Of a DNA stretch of 64,000 nt, positions 21,281 through 32,048 are shown piece by piece. A program made the translations under genes and the position numbers. The notes under the pieces were generated by a model that was not told the origin of the DNA, did not search any database, and worked only from the letters and a program-made list of their open reading frames with translations. The stretch is from the NCBI GenBank assembly GCA_029237695.1, contig CM055271.1, positions 31,802,462 through 31,866,461 of the forward strand, read 5' to 3'. This stretch comes from Conchocele bisecta. Lineage: Eukaryota; Mollusca; Bivalvia; Lucinida; Thyasiridae. Each line of letters begins with the position of its first letter. Position 1 is the first letter of the stretch.

Positions 21281-21481
21281 GGTTCGAGAATTGACGACCA
21301 GCGGAGCTCGCTACCTCACAACCTGTCGGCACCGACGGTTCCCGACGAGGATTTCTTCTGTCTCATCCAGAAGGTGCAGTCGAGTCGTCTCGAGGAGCAG
21401 CGCACCATCATGCCCGACTCCACGGAGGACGGTCTACCCACCGCCCCTCCCCACACACCCGGCCACAAGAAGAAGAAATAG
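21281..21481 (+). CDS. GPSM2: GPSM2/LGN/Pins-type protein, last exon: GoLoco 3 end, GoLoco 4, C-terminus
   Basis: The exon is 201 bp, acceptor TTTCCGCAG before 21281, phase 0, ending in TAG at 21479-21481. GSRIDDQRSSLP completes GoLoco 3. PTVPDEDFFCLIQKVQ then SSRLEEQR forms GoLoco 4; it has E-E-Q-R where D-E-Q-R is usual, keeping the Q-R pair. The protein ends in a short Pro-rich stretch and HKKKK. With four GoLoco motifs the architecture matches vertebrate LGN/AGS3 rather than Drosophila Pins, which has three. The seven exons sum to 1150 bp in one continuous frame. Degraded copies of this exon's end follow downstream. Confidence 0.95.
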   Translation, partial: GSRIDDQRSSLPHNLSAPTVPDEDFFCLIQKVQSSRLEEQRTIMPDSTEDGLPTAPPHTPGHKKKK

Positions 21482-21571
21482 ATCACTCTGTGGTTATTAT
21501 AAGACTTGTCCCGAGGAGCAGTGCATCATTTTACTGAAGAATTGAAGAATTCACTGCTTATGAACCGTTCT
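21482..21571 (+). other. Start of the GPSM 3' UTR
   Basis: About 90 bases separate the stop codon from a family C MITE. The block GAGGAGCAGTGCATCATTTT repeats part of the last exon (GAGGAGCAGCGCACCATCAT), so the UTR itself begins with an echo. No AATAAA signal was found before the MITE. Confidence 0.6.
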
Positions 21572-21815
21572 GGGGGCCGTTTCACTTAAACTTCGTACGA
21601 CTAAAATGTTCGTAGGTGCAAGTTCAGGATCATCTGGAAATTTCAATTGATGAATTTACATTTATTGAGCATAGGCTGCTTATGCAGCCTATGCTCAATA
21701 CATGTAAATCCAATAATTGTTTACAAGAAAACATTCTTAATGTGAAATTTACAGACTATCATAAGTTTATACTTACGAACATTTTAGTCGTACGAAGTTT
21801 AGTGAAACGCGCCCC
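21572..21815. repeat. Family C fold-back MITE in the GPSM 3' UTR
   Basis: Full-length copy with GGGGCCGTTTCACTTAAAC and GTTTAGTGAAACGCGCCCC ends and the palindrome AGGCTGCTTATGCAGCCT. Confidence 0.88.
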
Positions 21816-21960
21816 AGCGCACCATTTTACTGAATTTTACAAGAATTCAGTGCTTATAAAACTGAGCAGTGCCATTATTCCAGACTCCACAGACGAAATC
21901 CCGCTCCAACGCATGCCTAACGGCCGGCCACAGGACGAAGAAATAGTTCTCTCTGCATGC
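21816..21960 (+). pseudogene. Degenerate copy of the GPSM last-exon tail
   Basis: GAGCAGTGCCATTATTCCAG, ACTCCACAGACGAAATCCCG, GGCCGGCCACAGGACGAAG and AAATAG align in order with the end of the true last exon (GAGCAGCGCACCATCATGCC, ACTCCACGGAGGACGGT, CCCGGCCACAAGAAGAAG, AAATAG). Many substitutions and indels disrupt the frame. Confidence 0.75.
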
Positions 21961-21992
21961 GGTTACGTTGTTACTACAAACTTGACCCTACC

Positions 21993-22500
21993 GTCGGTTT
22001 CACGAAACCTGTCCAATTTTTACGGCCACATAAACAATGCAAAAACAGTCTTGTTTTCGATAATATTAAATTTTATCAAAATGTAAGAATGAGCCTTCTT
22101 TTTATTTCGTGAAATTTTGTCAAATATTGATTTTATTACAAAAAATTGATTTGTTTATGGGAATTTAACATGGGGGAAAAGGAGACGGAGGAGCTGTGGG
22201 TGGAGTCGGGAAGAAGAAAAAATGGAAATTGACTCGGAAACCTGACTAGATAGCTTGGAAATGATCTAAGAAAACAAAAGTTAAATTTTGAAAAAGTATT
22301 TCTGAAATTCTAAAAAAAAATCCCATCGAAAATTCAAAACAATTTCCCCATGTTAAATCCCCATAGACATCTTCACTCTTCACGTGAAGATGTCTATGGG
22401 GATTTAACATGGGGAAATTGTTTTTTCGCAACAAAATCAATATTGGACCAAATTTCACGAAATAAAGAAGGCTCATTCTTAAATTTTCCTTTACTTTAAT
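21993..22500. repeat. Family E fold-back MITE
   Basis: Family E (~510-570 bp) has ends TTTCACGAAAGCTGCCCAAAT-type and its complement, subterminal TATTTCGTGAAATTTGGTC, and the central palindrome CCCCATGTTAAATCCCCATA..TATGGGGATTTAACATGGGG. Confidence 0.85.
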
Positions 22501-22504
22501 ATCG

Positions 22505-22572
22505 ACAGTAGAAACAGTGCAGCATTATGCTGGACCTCATTGAGGAATTAACAGCGTTATAAAATGACCTGA
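22505..22572 (+). pseudogene. Short echo of the GPSM 3' end
   Basis: CAGTGCAGCATTATGCTGG and ATTGAGGAATTAACAGC loosely follow the post-stop sequence CAGTGCATCATTTTACTGA and ATTGAAGAATTCACTGC at 21510-21560. The match is weak. Confidence 0.4.
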
Positions 22573-22588
22573 GCAACTCACCATAATC

Positions 22589-22835
22589 AGAGCTCCAGAT
22601 AAGTTTTGTATCTAACGGAGCTCCACTAAGTAAATTTCAACTTTGTTACAGTATTTTCACTACTCGATTTGAAAATCAATGCGTCTTTTCACATTGCTGT
22701 GAGTATTTTGTACGCCAATACTCGCCTTATCTGGAGCTCTGATCTAAAGAGTATTATACCCCCATATTTCAAATTCAGTGCGTATTTTACTTTTACAAAT
22801 GTATTATTGATTTTCTTCCTTATTAAATAGGTCCT
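22589..22835. repeat. Family B MITE, rearranged
   Basis: It contains two AGAGCTCC..CTTATCTGGAGCTC ends and internal family B blocks in abnormal order; the right portion (ATTGATTTTCTTCCTTATTA) follows the terminus instead of preceding it. Confidence 0.65.
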
Positions 22836-23561
22836 GGACCTGCAAATTTTAATGTTGGACCTTTGCCAGGCAAGAAGTCCACCGGACCTGTGATAAATTT
22901 GAAATTGCGATCACCGATGAGTGGCAAAGTTATCCGTTCATAAAGAATTGTTAATATAATCTAGGACCCACTTCGTACGACTAAAATATTCGTAAGTGCA
23001 AAATTATGATAGTCTGTCAATTTCACATTAACAATATTTTCTTGTAAACAATTATTGAATTTACATTTATTGAGCATAGGCTGCATATGATTTCAATTGG
23101 GCTTTTGGCAATTTTAATTGGGTATTTAAGCAAATACTCAGCTTATCTGGAGCCCTGTAACATGTATGCATATTTATCATACATTTGGTATGTAACCAAT
23201 GGTGAATATTCAGCATGGAAATAAAAAACTAACAGCCAATTATCCGAATCTCTCGGACCTTCCAAAATGTTCCTCGGACCTTTCACCGTTTTGATCGTTA
23301 GGTCCCAGACTCCACAGACCTACTGGTAAAAGCTGCTCGTTTCAGATGCTGCTATATCTCCAGTCATATTCTTTCTTTTTCGCATAGTAAATTCATCAAT
23401 TCAAATTCATTGTTTTTATGCAATCTTAGTGCCAAAACTAACTCAGAAAATTGCATAACCCTTCGTGCGTTTATTGGAATAATTATGGTATTGGCATACA
23501 AGTTGTTTTGGGATTTCCCAAAACAAAAAAGTGTGTGTGAATATTTTGGGTCGGTACGGTA
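22836..23561 (+). other. Intergenic, MITE fragments only
   Basis: It holds a truncated family C left half (about 22972-23092) that joins directly to a family A right end (about 23093-23155), then sequence with no recognised feature. Confidence 0.55.
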
Positions 23562-23647
23562 TTAAAGGTGCATACCCACTAAGTAGACATAAAATGTTCA
23601 TTATATCAGGGACATCACCTCATTTTCTGGCAAAATAAACATTGTCA

Positions 23648-24002
23648 TAATTCCAGCACAAAAATATTTACACAATTCCCTAACATTTGATTGGCCCGTA
23701 GCAAGTCTATGTCCAAAATTTATATCCCAGTAAACTCCCACGTCAAACTACTTTCCGTAACCGTGAGGCGCAGTTAAAATAATTCTTTAAGAAAACGGAA
23801 GATAAACATATTTTCTTGATGAATTTATTTCAAATGCTGGAATTGTAAGGAATGAATGGCCTTTTTGTGGAATTTATCTGGGATATAAACTTGGAAAAGT
23901 CGCGGGAATACTGGACGAGGCCTTCCGGCCTTCGTCCAGTATTCCCGCGACTTTTCCAAGTTTATACCCCGATAAATTCCACAAAAAGGCCATTCATTCC
24001 TA
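23648..24002. repeat. Family F fold-back MITE nested in family K
   Basis: Complete copy, from CAGCACAAAAATATTTACAC through the long hairpin centred on GAGGCCTTCCGGCCTTCGTC. Confidence 0.85.
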
Positions 24003-24065
24003 TAACCATTACCCCACATATTAATTGTATCCGACGTAAAAGTCCATGCTGATATCAGGGGTGAT

Positions 24066-24066
<1 letters not shown>

Positions 24067-24096
<30 letters not shown>

Positions 24097-24222
24097 ACCC
24101 CCCCCCCCCCCCCATGCAGTAAGTTAAAAACGGCGGGATCGAACCCGTTTGCCCGGCCTTACATGACCTTAGCTGTTGATAGGCCGTTAAACACCAATAA
24201 ACAAACTAGCAAACAATCAATA
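24067..24222 (+). repeat. Poly-C tract followed by a SINE 3' tail
   Basis: About 45 C residues with a single A, then GGATCGAACCCGTTTGCC and ACCTTAGCTGTTGATAGGCC, ending in AACACCAATAAACAAAC. This is the tail shared by the SINE-like elements of this window. Confidence 0.75.
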
Positions 24223-24530
24223 AAATAAATATTACTAAATGATTATATCTGTATAGCGGGCACTCATAATTTTTAGAACTGATGGAATAGTGACACAATT
24301 ATACACTTACTTAATTCCCATAAAGAACAGTTTGTGCCTACTGAGTGGGCAGGCTCCTTTAACAGAACTGAAATTATTCATTGAGGGGACCAAGCGCCTG
24401 TTCCACTAAAGTTTGTAAGATAAAAATGTTTCTACATCGAAGTTATCGATCAATTTACATCCCACAGTAATGTAATTTATTAATGTGACTATAATGTATT
24501 TTCCATTTACATGCGGACGTCATTAAGAGC

Positions 24531-24928
24531 AGCGCTCCAGATAAGGAATTCGTAATTGAGTATTGTCACTCCATCATTTCTGGAGCAATTGGGTATTTCA
24601 AAATTTTAATTGTGTAAAATAAAATCACTACTGTTTACACATCAACAGACAGCAATTATTGAATAGTTTGCTTCGAAATGAAAACATGTCTTGGCATTTC
24701 ATTAGAATTGTCTCATTGGAGACAATTCTAATGAAATACCAAGATGTGTTTTCATGGAAAATAAGAAAAATATGCTATATTTGTGGTCTGTTTATTGTTT
24801 TCTGCAGCATGATAAAGGTACCACAAATATTTTATTACTTTTTGATACTCGCTACTTCTGATTTCAATTGGGTTTTTGTCAATTTTAATTGGGTATTTAA
24901 GCAAATACACAGCTTATCTGGAGTTCTG
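24531..24928. repeat. Family A fold-back MITE
   Basis: Full length, with GCGCTCCAGATAAGGAATT and CAGCTTATCTGGAG ends. The long frame across it is a translation of the palindrome, not a gene. Confidence 0.85.
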
Positions 24929-25039
24929 TAAGAGTGAACATTCCCACCAAAGATTTCCTAATATTGCCAACTGCTGTGACTTTTAGATTTGTACTGAACC
25001 CTTTCAACACCACAGGCCTGTATCCTGGTATTGGCAAAT

Positions 25040-25140
25040 TGGCGATAAAAAAATACAATTTTCGAAGAAAAAAAAAATCTTTTTGATTATTATTTTTTCG
25101 AAAATTGTCATTTTTTTCGCCAGTTTATTTTTATCGCCAA
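25040..25140. repeat. AT-rich hairpin (GGCGATAAAAA / TTTTTATCGCC)
   Basis: ATTTTCGAAGAAAAAAAAAA pairs with TTTTTTCGAAAATTGTC.. on the other side of the AATCTTTTTGATTATT centre. It may be one element with AATTGGCGAT ends. Confidence 0.6.
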
Positions 25141-25189
25141 TTGCGAAAGTGGCGATCGCCAGCGGAATTCCTGGTTAATAAAGTTTAGT

Positions 25190-25810
25190 GACACGAGCAC
25201 CGGAAGATTCTACCCATATGTCTTAACTAAATACCCTGAATTAGCATGCACATTGCGCAATAGACAGTAAAAGTACCTTGAGCATGAATGTAAAACCCAG
25301 TAGCCGATTTCATAAAAATTGCAAAGTATACTTATCTAGCAAAGTATATTTTGAGGGATTAATCAATTATTTTTCCACAAATGCATTATTTCATATAGAA
25401 CTAACTAACGACTGCATGTATTTGATGAATAAAAGTATGCAGAATTTATTATACTGAATTTATTCAATTATCACAGCCGTTTTTTATACTGAATTTATTA
25501 CATTATCACAGCCAAAACATCTGTGATAATGTAATAAATTCTGTATAATAAAAATTAATAAATTTATCCTTAAATTGAAAATTTCTCCCTCAAAGTGCAC
25601 TTTGCTAGATAAGTATACTTTGCCATGTTGGTGAAATAGGCTACAGATCAGGGGTCAATCCCAGAACTAGGGCAGGAAAACATGATGTCAATCCCAGAAT
25701 TAGGGCCGAAAAACGTGACGTCAATCCCAGAACTGGGGCCAAAAACGTGACATCAATACCAGAACTGGGGCCGAAAAACGTGACGTCAATCCCAGAACTG
25801 GAGCCAAACT
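25190..25810 (-). repeat. CRE-array element, inverted copy, split by a MITE
   Basis: TTTAGTGACACGAGCACCGG and TAAAAGTACCTTGAGCA are inverted copies of the sequences at 40302-40325 and 40229-40248. The ~36-bp array (25648-25810) is the reverse complement of the one at 39937-40205. A family J MITE (25300-25644) separates the flank from the array. Confidence 0.8.
25300..25644. repeat. Family J fold-back MITE
   Basis: GTAGCCGATTTCAT and GTGAAATAGGCTAC ends; duplicated ACTGAATTTATTACATTATC blocks in the left arm and a central ATCACAGCC-type palindrome. It is slightly longer than other copies because of that repeated block. Confidence 0.8.
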
Positions 25811-25921
25811 GACAATGGCCGGAAAAGGCCGGAAAATTGTACACATGGGAACTTTGCAAGCTACTACTGTCATGGAAGCCAGAATTGCATACATTGTTTA
25901 ATTCACATCATTAATAATCAT

Positions 25922-26258
25922 CAGAGCTCCAGATAAGGTGCGTATTGGCGTATTTTACACACTTATTTTAGCAGAATATGCATTGCTTATCAAAAGTGGG
26001 AATACACAATACTCACAGCAATGTGAAGATAAGCATTTATTTTGAAATTTAGTAGTGAAAATGCAGTAATAAAATTGAAAATTAACTTAGTTGAGTTGCA
26101 AAAAGTGAATTTTTAAATGTGTTTTATAATTATGTTTTCATCATTTGTTCCCTATTTCATAAGGAAGAAAATCAATTATACATTTGTAAAAGTAAAATAC
26201 GCATTCAATTTGAAATCTAGGGATATAATATGCTTTAGATACAAAACTTATCTGGAGC
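25922..26258. repeat. Family B fold-back MITE
   Basis: Uninterrupted copy. It shows the sequence across the site occupied in the 5.4 kb copy: TTTTCATCATTTGTTCCC. Confidence 0.85.
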
Positions 26259-26354
26259 ATGAATCACTTCGGTTGGTATTGCACATTTGGTCTCGATGAC
26301 AAACTTGACGTTTTCAATAGTCGGCGCCATCTTTGATCTGAACGCCGGTGACCT

Positions 26355-26652
26355 GTAGCCTATTTCATCAACATTGCAAAGTATACTTTACTAGCAAAGT
26401 ATACTTTGAGGGAGAAATTTTATGATAAATTTATTAATTTTTATTATACTGAATTTATTACATTATCACAGCCAATTTGGCTGTGATAATGTAATAAATT
26501 CAGTATAATAATTCTGCATACTTTTAATCATGAAATATATGCATTTGTTAGTTCTATATGAAATAATGCATTTCAGGTAAAATAAATGATTACTCCCTCA
26601 AAGTATACTTTGCTAGTAAAGTATACTTTGCAATGTTGATGAAATAGGCTAC
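26355..26652. repeat. Family J fold-back MITE, intact reference copy
   Basis: 298 bp, GTAGCCTATTTCATCAACAT to ATGTTGATGAAATAGGCTAC. It contains the uninterrupted site TTAATTTTTATTATACTG, which is occupied in the 33 and 55 kb copies. Confidence 0.88.
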
Positions 26653-26805
26653 AGAGCGTGACGTTACGTCACTAACTTTGAGCTTGAAGTCAAACCAGCA
26701 TACTTGGAATGTGCTGAATTACACCCTGTTCTGGGAAAAAAACTAGCCCCCGTTTTGTAATTGGCACTCCTTCTGGGACTGACCCCCAATTTGAGTCTTA
26801 CATAT

Positions 26806-27055
26806 TTAACCCGTACACCGCTATCTTAATTTTTTTTCGTCTGCTATTTATTTTCCATTTTTATAATCAAAAACATGCTTTGAGAGCTCTTTAGAATAAT
26901 TTACAACATGCTTTGACAGCACTTCAGAATCATTTCCAATGTTCCATTGGAAATGATTCTGAAGTGCTGTCAAAACTTGTTTTTATTGAGAAATAAGGCA
27001 AGATATAAAAGCAACAGCAGACGACAATTGTTGTGTGTAGCGGTCTAGGGGTTAA
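26806..27055. repeat. Family D fold-back MITE
   Basis: Ends TTAACCCGTACACCGCTA and AGCGGTCTAGGGGTTAA; inner duplication of TGCTTTGA..AGC blocks and the palindrome TTCCATTGGAAATGATTC. Confidence 0.85.
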
Positions 27056-27158
27056 AGCTAATCATAGAGAAAACATACCTTTAAGGTCATATGAAGAAAT
27101 AAGCAAGTTTTATAATCGTGCCTATGCTTTTTGTCAGAGAATAATCTATGTAACTGAA

Positions 27159-27571
27159 GGTGGGTGGTGGTCGGGCGAACGAGACGTTGCCTGGTTTGGC
27201 CCTCGGGTACGTTTTATCTTTGGCTCTTTTGTTACCCTCGAGTTGGATTGGCTTATTGCCCATTATAAAAGTAGTAAGATTATTACTGATCCTACTGCTT
27301 TTGGGAGGGGTCAAAGTGATTCTGATCAAGAGAGGACCTGGCATCAGATCAGGATTATTCCGATTTTGGGCTGAATATATATATTTTTTTATTGTAAATA
27401 CATGTATTCAGTTCTGATTTTGGGATTTTCCCCCCATTTGTACATGTACTTGAAAATGTACATGTACTTGTACAAGTAATATATGGGATTTAGTACTAAA
27501 CCTATTGACCCGGCCTTAAATGACCTTAGCTGTTGATAGGCCGTTAAATCCCAAGAAACAAACAAACAAAA
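27159..27571 (+). mobile_element. SINE-like element, GGTGGTCGGGCGAAC head
   Basis: It has a conserved ~410-bp order: GTGGGTGGTGGTCGGGCGAA, GCCTGGTTTGGCCCTC, TTTTATCTTTGGCTC, ATTGCCCATTATAAAAGTAG, GGACCTGGCATCAGATCAGG, GGGATTTTCCCCCCATTTG, then the tail ACCTTAGCTGTTGATAGG and an AAACAAACAAAC end. Other full copies are at 32628, 36171 and 53363. The tail is shared with other heads, as in SINEs. No ORF. Confidence 0.75.
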
Positions 27572-27900
27572 CACATGTACATGTTACCGCAAGGGTCGGA
27601 CCAAGGTGGTGGTGGGGGTGCGAGAATTTGATCAGGGTGTTTGTGTTAAATGCCATGCAACTGAAATTGTACAATTAATAAATGTGTAACATTTGTCTTT
27701 AAAAGTCAAGAAATTGACTGTAGAATTTGTTTGTTTTCTTTTCGGTTCAGTATGTACAGGACTCCGACAAATATCTGGCCACGCCACTGTAGACATTGGT
27801 CAATCACTCAGTAAGCACTGATTGTCATGGCAGGTCACATACATTAGTACATGTATACACAATATGAGACGAGCCATGTGAGTTTGTACCTTAGAAGATG
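27572..27900 (+). other. Intergenic, nothing recognised apart from a family H left end
   Basis: The last 35 bases (ATGTGAGTTTGTACCTTAGA) are the left arm of a family H MITE whose remainder starts at 28223. Confidence 0.5.
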
Positions 27901-27901
27901 C

Positions 27902-28222
27902 GCCATTTATCCCGTCAACACAGAGCGTATGTGCCGTGAAACATTTTTGATATCCTGTCAATACGACCTAATCACTGCGTATGAATATGTATGTTTGTCA
28001 TACTGGTCGATTTTGAGGATACAGCTGGGGTTATTTTTTGCATTTTAAAGCTATTTGTAGTGTTGACTGGATAAATAGAATAGTAGGTTAGTGGCGTGAA
28101 TGGGAAAAAATATCTGGTGCGGCACGGAAACGGGATGGGCTCGTCAGAGCCTCGCCCATCCCGTTTCCTAAGCCTTGCCAGATATTTTTTCCCATTCAAG
28201 GCACTAACCTACTATTCTCTAT
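27902..28222. repeat. Fold-back element inserted in family H
   Basis: TTTATCCCGTCAACACAGAG near the left and GTGTTGACTGGATAAATAG inside are inverted. A second hairpin pairs GAAACGGGATGGGC with GCCCATCCCGTTTC and AGTAGGTTAGTGGCGTGAAT with its complement. Partial relative at 20790-20955. Confidence 0.7.
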
Positions 28223-28438
28223 ATATGTTGAAAATATTTACAAAATTTGCGAAATGTTCTGTAAATGGTGTCGGAAGTTGACGAAATTATCAGAGCAACT
28301 GCGGAATTTATTCCGCAGTTGCTCTGAGAATTTCGTCAACTTTCGACGTCATTTACAGAACATCACAGTTTCTGTAGTTATTTTTCATGAATTGCACATC
28401 TTCTTAGGTACAAAATCATATAGCTTTTGTCTTATATG
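28223..28438. repeat. Family H fold-back MITE, right part
   Basis: It contains the palindrome CAACTGCGGAATTTATTCCGC..GTTG and ends TTAGGTACAAAATCATATAG. Confidence 0.8.
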
Positions 28439-28439
28439 G

Positions 28440-29085
28440 GATATGGCAATATAAATGTTGTCCGCCTTCCGACTCGAGTCTGTGTCTGCGTGCGTTTGTA
28501 CCTGTGTATGTTGCCCAGTCACATGCTCAATTTGTTTGTACGTTTAACATGTTCTGCCATCTCATTAGAATCATCTCTGTGTGACGATTGTACGGACGCA
28601 TTTGTGCCGTGATCTTACGAAACTTGTTTGCTTCTGAATGGCGTAATATAGATTATACATGAATGGCGATTCAATATGATATTTATTATTTCTGATTTCA
28701 TAAGAAACGAAACTATGCCGAGTTTCTTCAATATGAAATCTGTCGACCAGTTTAATAAATATCATATCAAGTCAGCATGATTGTTAGATTCTATTTACTG
28801 TACAAACACATCATACATTAAAGGTTTACCTATCACATAACATGTTTTCTGTCGTGGTCTCATTTGCATATTTATTACACTAGTGTAATACAATTTTTAA
28901 TACACTGTGTTATTACACTGTGCAAACCGATTTTGTGTAATAAATCCCCGCCTGCTGACTTGTGTAGCATGATAAATAACCACTGGAAGTTTGGAAGGTT
29001 CTGTTGCCAGGCCATTAAGTCTTTTCATGCTGGGGATACGCCATTATGTTTGCGGAAAATCCTACATATTTTCCTTCTTTGCGCT
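28440..29085 (+). other. Intergenic, no recognised feature
   Basis: There is a weak palindrome ATATGATATTTATT..AATAAATATCATATCA at about 28674-28770. No coding or RNA signal was found. Confidence 0.5.
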
Positions 29086-29088
29086 CAG

Positions 29089-29170
29089 AAGTATATGTTG
29101 CGACCACCGTTTGAACCGTCTCATCGAGACGGTTCAAATGAGTGGTCACAATATATACTTTCATTGAGAA
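29089..29170. repeat. Hairpin CCGTCTCATCGAGACGG, relative of 11634-11696
   Basis: AAGTATATGTTGCGACCACC pairs with GAGTGGTCACAATATATACTT; TTTCATTGAGAAATAAC follows, as in the copy at 11.7 kb. Confidence 0.75.
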
Positions 29171-29329
29171 ATAACAAAAATAAAAATAAAATATTTAATA
29201 AATTTCATACCCGTAAAGGTGTATTCCGAAAGGAATGGGTTAAACAATAAATAAGTCCGCTTCTGGCCCAATAATCAGTATATTCTTTCACACGCACCTT
29301 AAAAAACGATAGAGGGATGGATTGTGGCC

Positions 29330-29480
29330 TAGGAGGGTTATAACACCTGACTACCAATCATGAGGTTGTGGGTTCAAACCTCTCTCCCACTGGTCTGTCG
29401 GACGAGACTTTAAACTGTGGTCCCGTCTCTATATGACCTTAGCTATTGGTGGGACGTTTAACACTTTCACTTTGAAAACA
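29330..29480 (+). mobile_element. tRNA-headed SINE
   Basis: ATTGTGGCCTAGGAGGGTTA resembles an A box and GGGTTCAAACCTC a B box. It is followed by GGACGAGACTTTAAACTGTG and the domain ATGACCTTAGCTATTGGTGG then GACGTTTAACAC. Another copy is at 59401. Confidence 0.75.
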
Positions 29481-29484
29481 TTGG

Positions 29485-29634
29485 GATTTTCCCCCCATTT
29501 GTACATGTACTTGAACATGTACATAATATACTTGTACAGGTAATATATGGGATTTAGTACTAAACCCATTGACCCGGCCTTAAATGACCGTAGCTGTTGA
29601 TAGGCCGTTAAACCCCAACAGACAAACAAACAAA
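29485..29634 (+). mobile_element. SINE 3' tail fragment
   Basis: GGGATTTTCCCCCCATTTGT, ATATGGGATTTAGTACTAAA and CCTTAAATGACCGTAGCTG, ending in ACAAACAAACAAA. Only the 3' third of the 27159-type element is present, directly after the tRNA-headed SINE. Confidence 0.75.
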
Positions 29635-29727
29635 TTCACTTTGAAAAGCGATAGCTCCAACCATTAATATATGTATGGAAAAGTACCTCCATGTATTTGT
29701 ATGTGTACATGTTGAACCAAATCTGTG

Positions 29728-30148
29728 TTTGTCTCGCTTGCGAAGCGGAAAGCGAGACATAGGTTTTGCTTTTCCGGCGGCGTCATCATTCAATGTTAAG
29801 TTTTCGTGTTACGGTCATTACTTCAACACCTTATCAGCTACAGTCAGCAAACTTTATACATACCTTTACTATGATATGTACATGAATATAGGACTATTAA
29901 AAAAAAATTGGCGGGCCCCAGGGTCTTCAGGCTCAAGGTCAAACTCTCTTTGTTAATACATTCAATGTTCAGTTTTCGTGTTACGGTCATTACTTCAACA
30001 CCTTATCAGCTACAGTCATCAAACTTTATACATCCCTTTACTATGATATGTAGATGAATATACGACTATTAAAAAAAATTCTCCTGACCCAGGGTGAACA
30101 TCAAGGCGGAACAAGGCGAGACATTTGATTACGCAGAATTCTTGTTGT
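29728..30148 (+). mobile_element. CTCGCTTGCGAAGC...GAATTCTTGTT element
   Basis: The left end CTCGCTTGCGAAGCGGAAAG folds with GCGAG. Two ~165-bp direct units (TTCGTGTTACGGTCATTAC..) follow, and the end is GCAGAATTCTTGTT. The plan of end hairpin, tandem core and CTTGTT end parallels the larger composite elements. Confidence 0.7.
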
Positions 30149-30309
30149 TAGTGTGCATGTTATATAACATGTACCTTGTATATTTCTGTTCATACGCTTC
30201 CTCATAGAATGGTATATTCCGTAATCTCGTCATTTTATCATCTTGTAAATCTTTGTATGCCATAATATTTATGGGATCTTAGTCTTCTCTGTTGGTTTTG
30301 TATTGACAA

Positions 30310-30632
30310 AATTCCAGATAAACTTCGACAAATTGTGTCTAAAGAGTATTATACCCTATGATTTAAAATTCAATCCAGTTTAAATACGGGATCAAACAGG
30401 TTGGCCCAGCTTTAAATGACCTTAGCTGTTGATAGGCCGTTAACAACACCAATAAACAAACAAAAACAATGCATATTTTTTTAGCAAATGGTTTAAAAAT
30501 CACTTATTTGAACTGCAAAAGCTTTTTCGGCGGAAATATGTAAATTTCAACTTTAGTAGAGAATATACTTCCAAATTTGAAAAATATCAATGAGTAATTT
30601 TTAATCCTTACCGTAATTCCGACTGGAGACCT
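30310..30632. repeat. Decayed family B MITE with a SINE tail inserted
   Basis: TCTAAAGAGTATTATACCC and ATTTGAACTGCAAAAGC blocks of family B are split by a SINE tail (30384-30472) ending in AATAAACAAACAAA. Confidence 0.6.
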
Positions 30633-30937
30633 GTAGCCTATTTCATCAACATTGAAAGTATACTTTACTAGCAAAGTATACTTTGAGGGAGTAATCATTT
30701 ATTTTTCCTGAAATGCATTATTTCGTATAGAAGTAACAAATGCATATATTTCATGATTAAAAGTATGCAGAATTATTATACTGAATTTATTACATTATCA
30801 CAGCCATTAAATGGCTGTGATAATGTAATAAATTCAGTATAATAAAAATTAATAAAATTTTAAAAAAATTGAAAATTTCTCCCTCAAAGTATACTTGCTA
30901 CTAAAGTATACTTTACAATGTTGATGAAATAGGCTAC
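30633..30937. repeat. Family J fold-back MITE
   Basis: Full-length copy with perfect central pairing of TTATTACATTATCACAGCC around ATTAAA. Confidence 0.87.
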
Positions 30938-32048
30938 TGGTTTGGCCCTCACATACGTCTATGGCATTTTGTATTTTTTTTTTCTCAAAATTTATTGTAT
31001 CCAAATACATTGACAAATGGGGGTTATGGGTTTTGCGACCATCTGCACTGTTCGCCGTTCCAACAAGCAATATATACATGTATCATTATCACACTAGTAG
31101 AGTGTGCTATTTGCACTGGTCACAAATCCCATAACTTTAAGCCCCATTCCTCCAGCCACAGCTACAAATAAGCCTGATTGTGGCCCTATTGAATATTGCC
31201 ACCCACCGAATGTTGCCCTCACATCCCCATAAAATTTATACTTATAGGTTTTATAAATTACACTCTTGTGCCATATGGACAAGAATGTGTTAATGAACTG
31301 TAAAATCCAAATTTTGAATATTTATTTCGATGTAAATAATCTGTTCTGATTTGGGGATGTTGTCCCCAATGCAGCAGGTTACATGCGGGATCAAACCCGT
31401 TGGCCCAGCCTTAAATGACCTTAGCCGTTAAACACCAATAAACAAACAAATTTTCATCCCTGTCGGATGAGACTTTAAACTGTGGTCCTGTGCCCTATAT
31501 GACCTTAGTTGTTTCTGGGATGTTAAACCCATTCATTTCATTTGCAAGGTCATGAATTACACGGTCAGATGATAGATGTGACCATAAAAATATTATGATT
31601 CTACAGTTTACTACGGTATACATTTATTTATCATTGGCTGCGAGGTCGACGATGTTCAATTGGTCTCGATTATTTTGCAAAATGAGCAAAAAATGCCAAA
31701 AATTCAACATGTCACTCAAATAGTTTGTCTGTATTGCTGTTAAGAATGCTCACCGTTGGTACGGAAATCCCACCAGTTATTTATAGACTTGAAAATCCCA
31801 TCAGCTATTTATAGATGTGTATTTGCAGTGGAGTAGCCAGGTTCTTGCCAAGGGTGTGTGAATTGTGTATCGAGGTTGTAAAGGGGTGAGGGAGTATCTT
31901 TCCCAGGAAAAGAGATTGATTTCTACATTAAATTTCCTTGATTATAGTAATTTCATAGCTACAAGCTTCACATAAATCCTGTGTTCACCTCTTTCAACTC
32001 CATGACCCACACCCCACTATTATCTACTCCATTGACCTAGAGTTCTGT
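30938..32048 (+). other. Intergenic with a GATCAG-type hairpin remnant and a SINE tail
   Basis: A SINE tail lies at about 31340-31452 (GGGATCAAACCCGTTGGCC..AACAAACAAA), and a short tRNA-SINE domain at about 31458-31540 (GGATGAGACTTTAAACTGTG). Nothing else was recognised. Confidence 0.55.

Larger units (their letters stand above)
23562..24361. mobile_element. Family K element, copy with two insertions
   Basis: Termini TTAAAGGTGCATACCCACT and GAGTGGGCAGGCTCCTTTAA. Internal blocks CATTACCCCACATATTAATT and CTGATATCAGGGGTGATA match the copies at 49455 and 63 kb. It is split by a family F MITE (23648-24002) and by poly-C plus a SINE tail (24067-24222). Confidence 0.75.

Noticed and set aside
21616..22086. 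156-codon open frame after GPSM
   Set aside because: It translates a family C MITE, a decayed exon echo and part of a family E MITE in sequence.
24659..24931. 90-codon open frame recurring at several places (13868, 54094)
   Set aside because: It is the translation of family A MITE arms; recurrence follows the MITE, not a gene family.
27159..27374. 113-codon frame in the SINE-like element
   Set aside because: The frame is not conserved in the other copies (32628, 36171, 53363), which carry frameshifts and stops.
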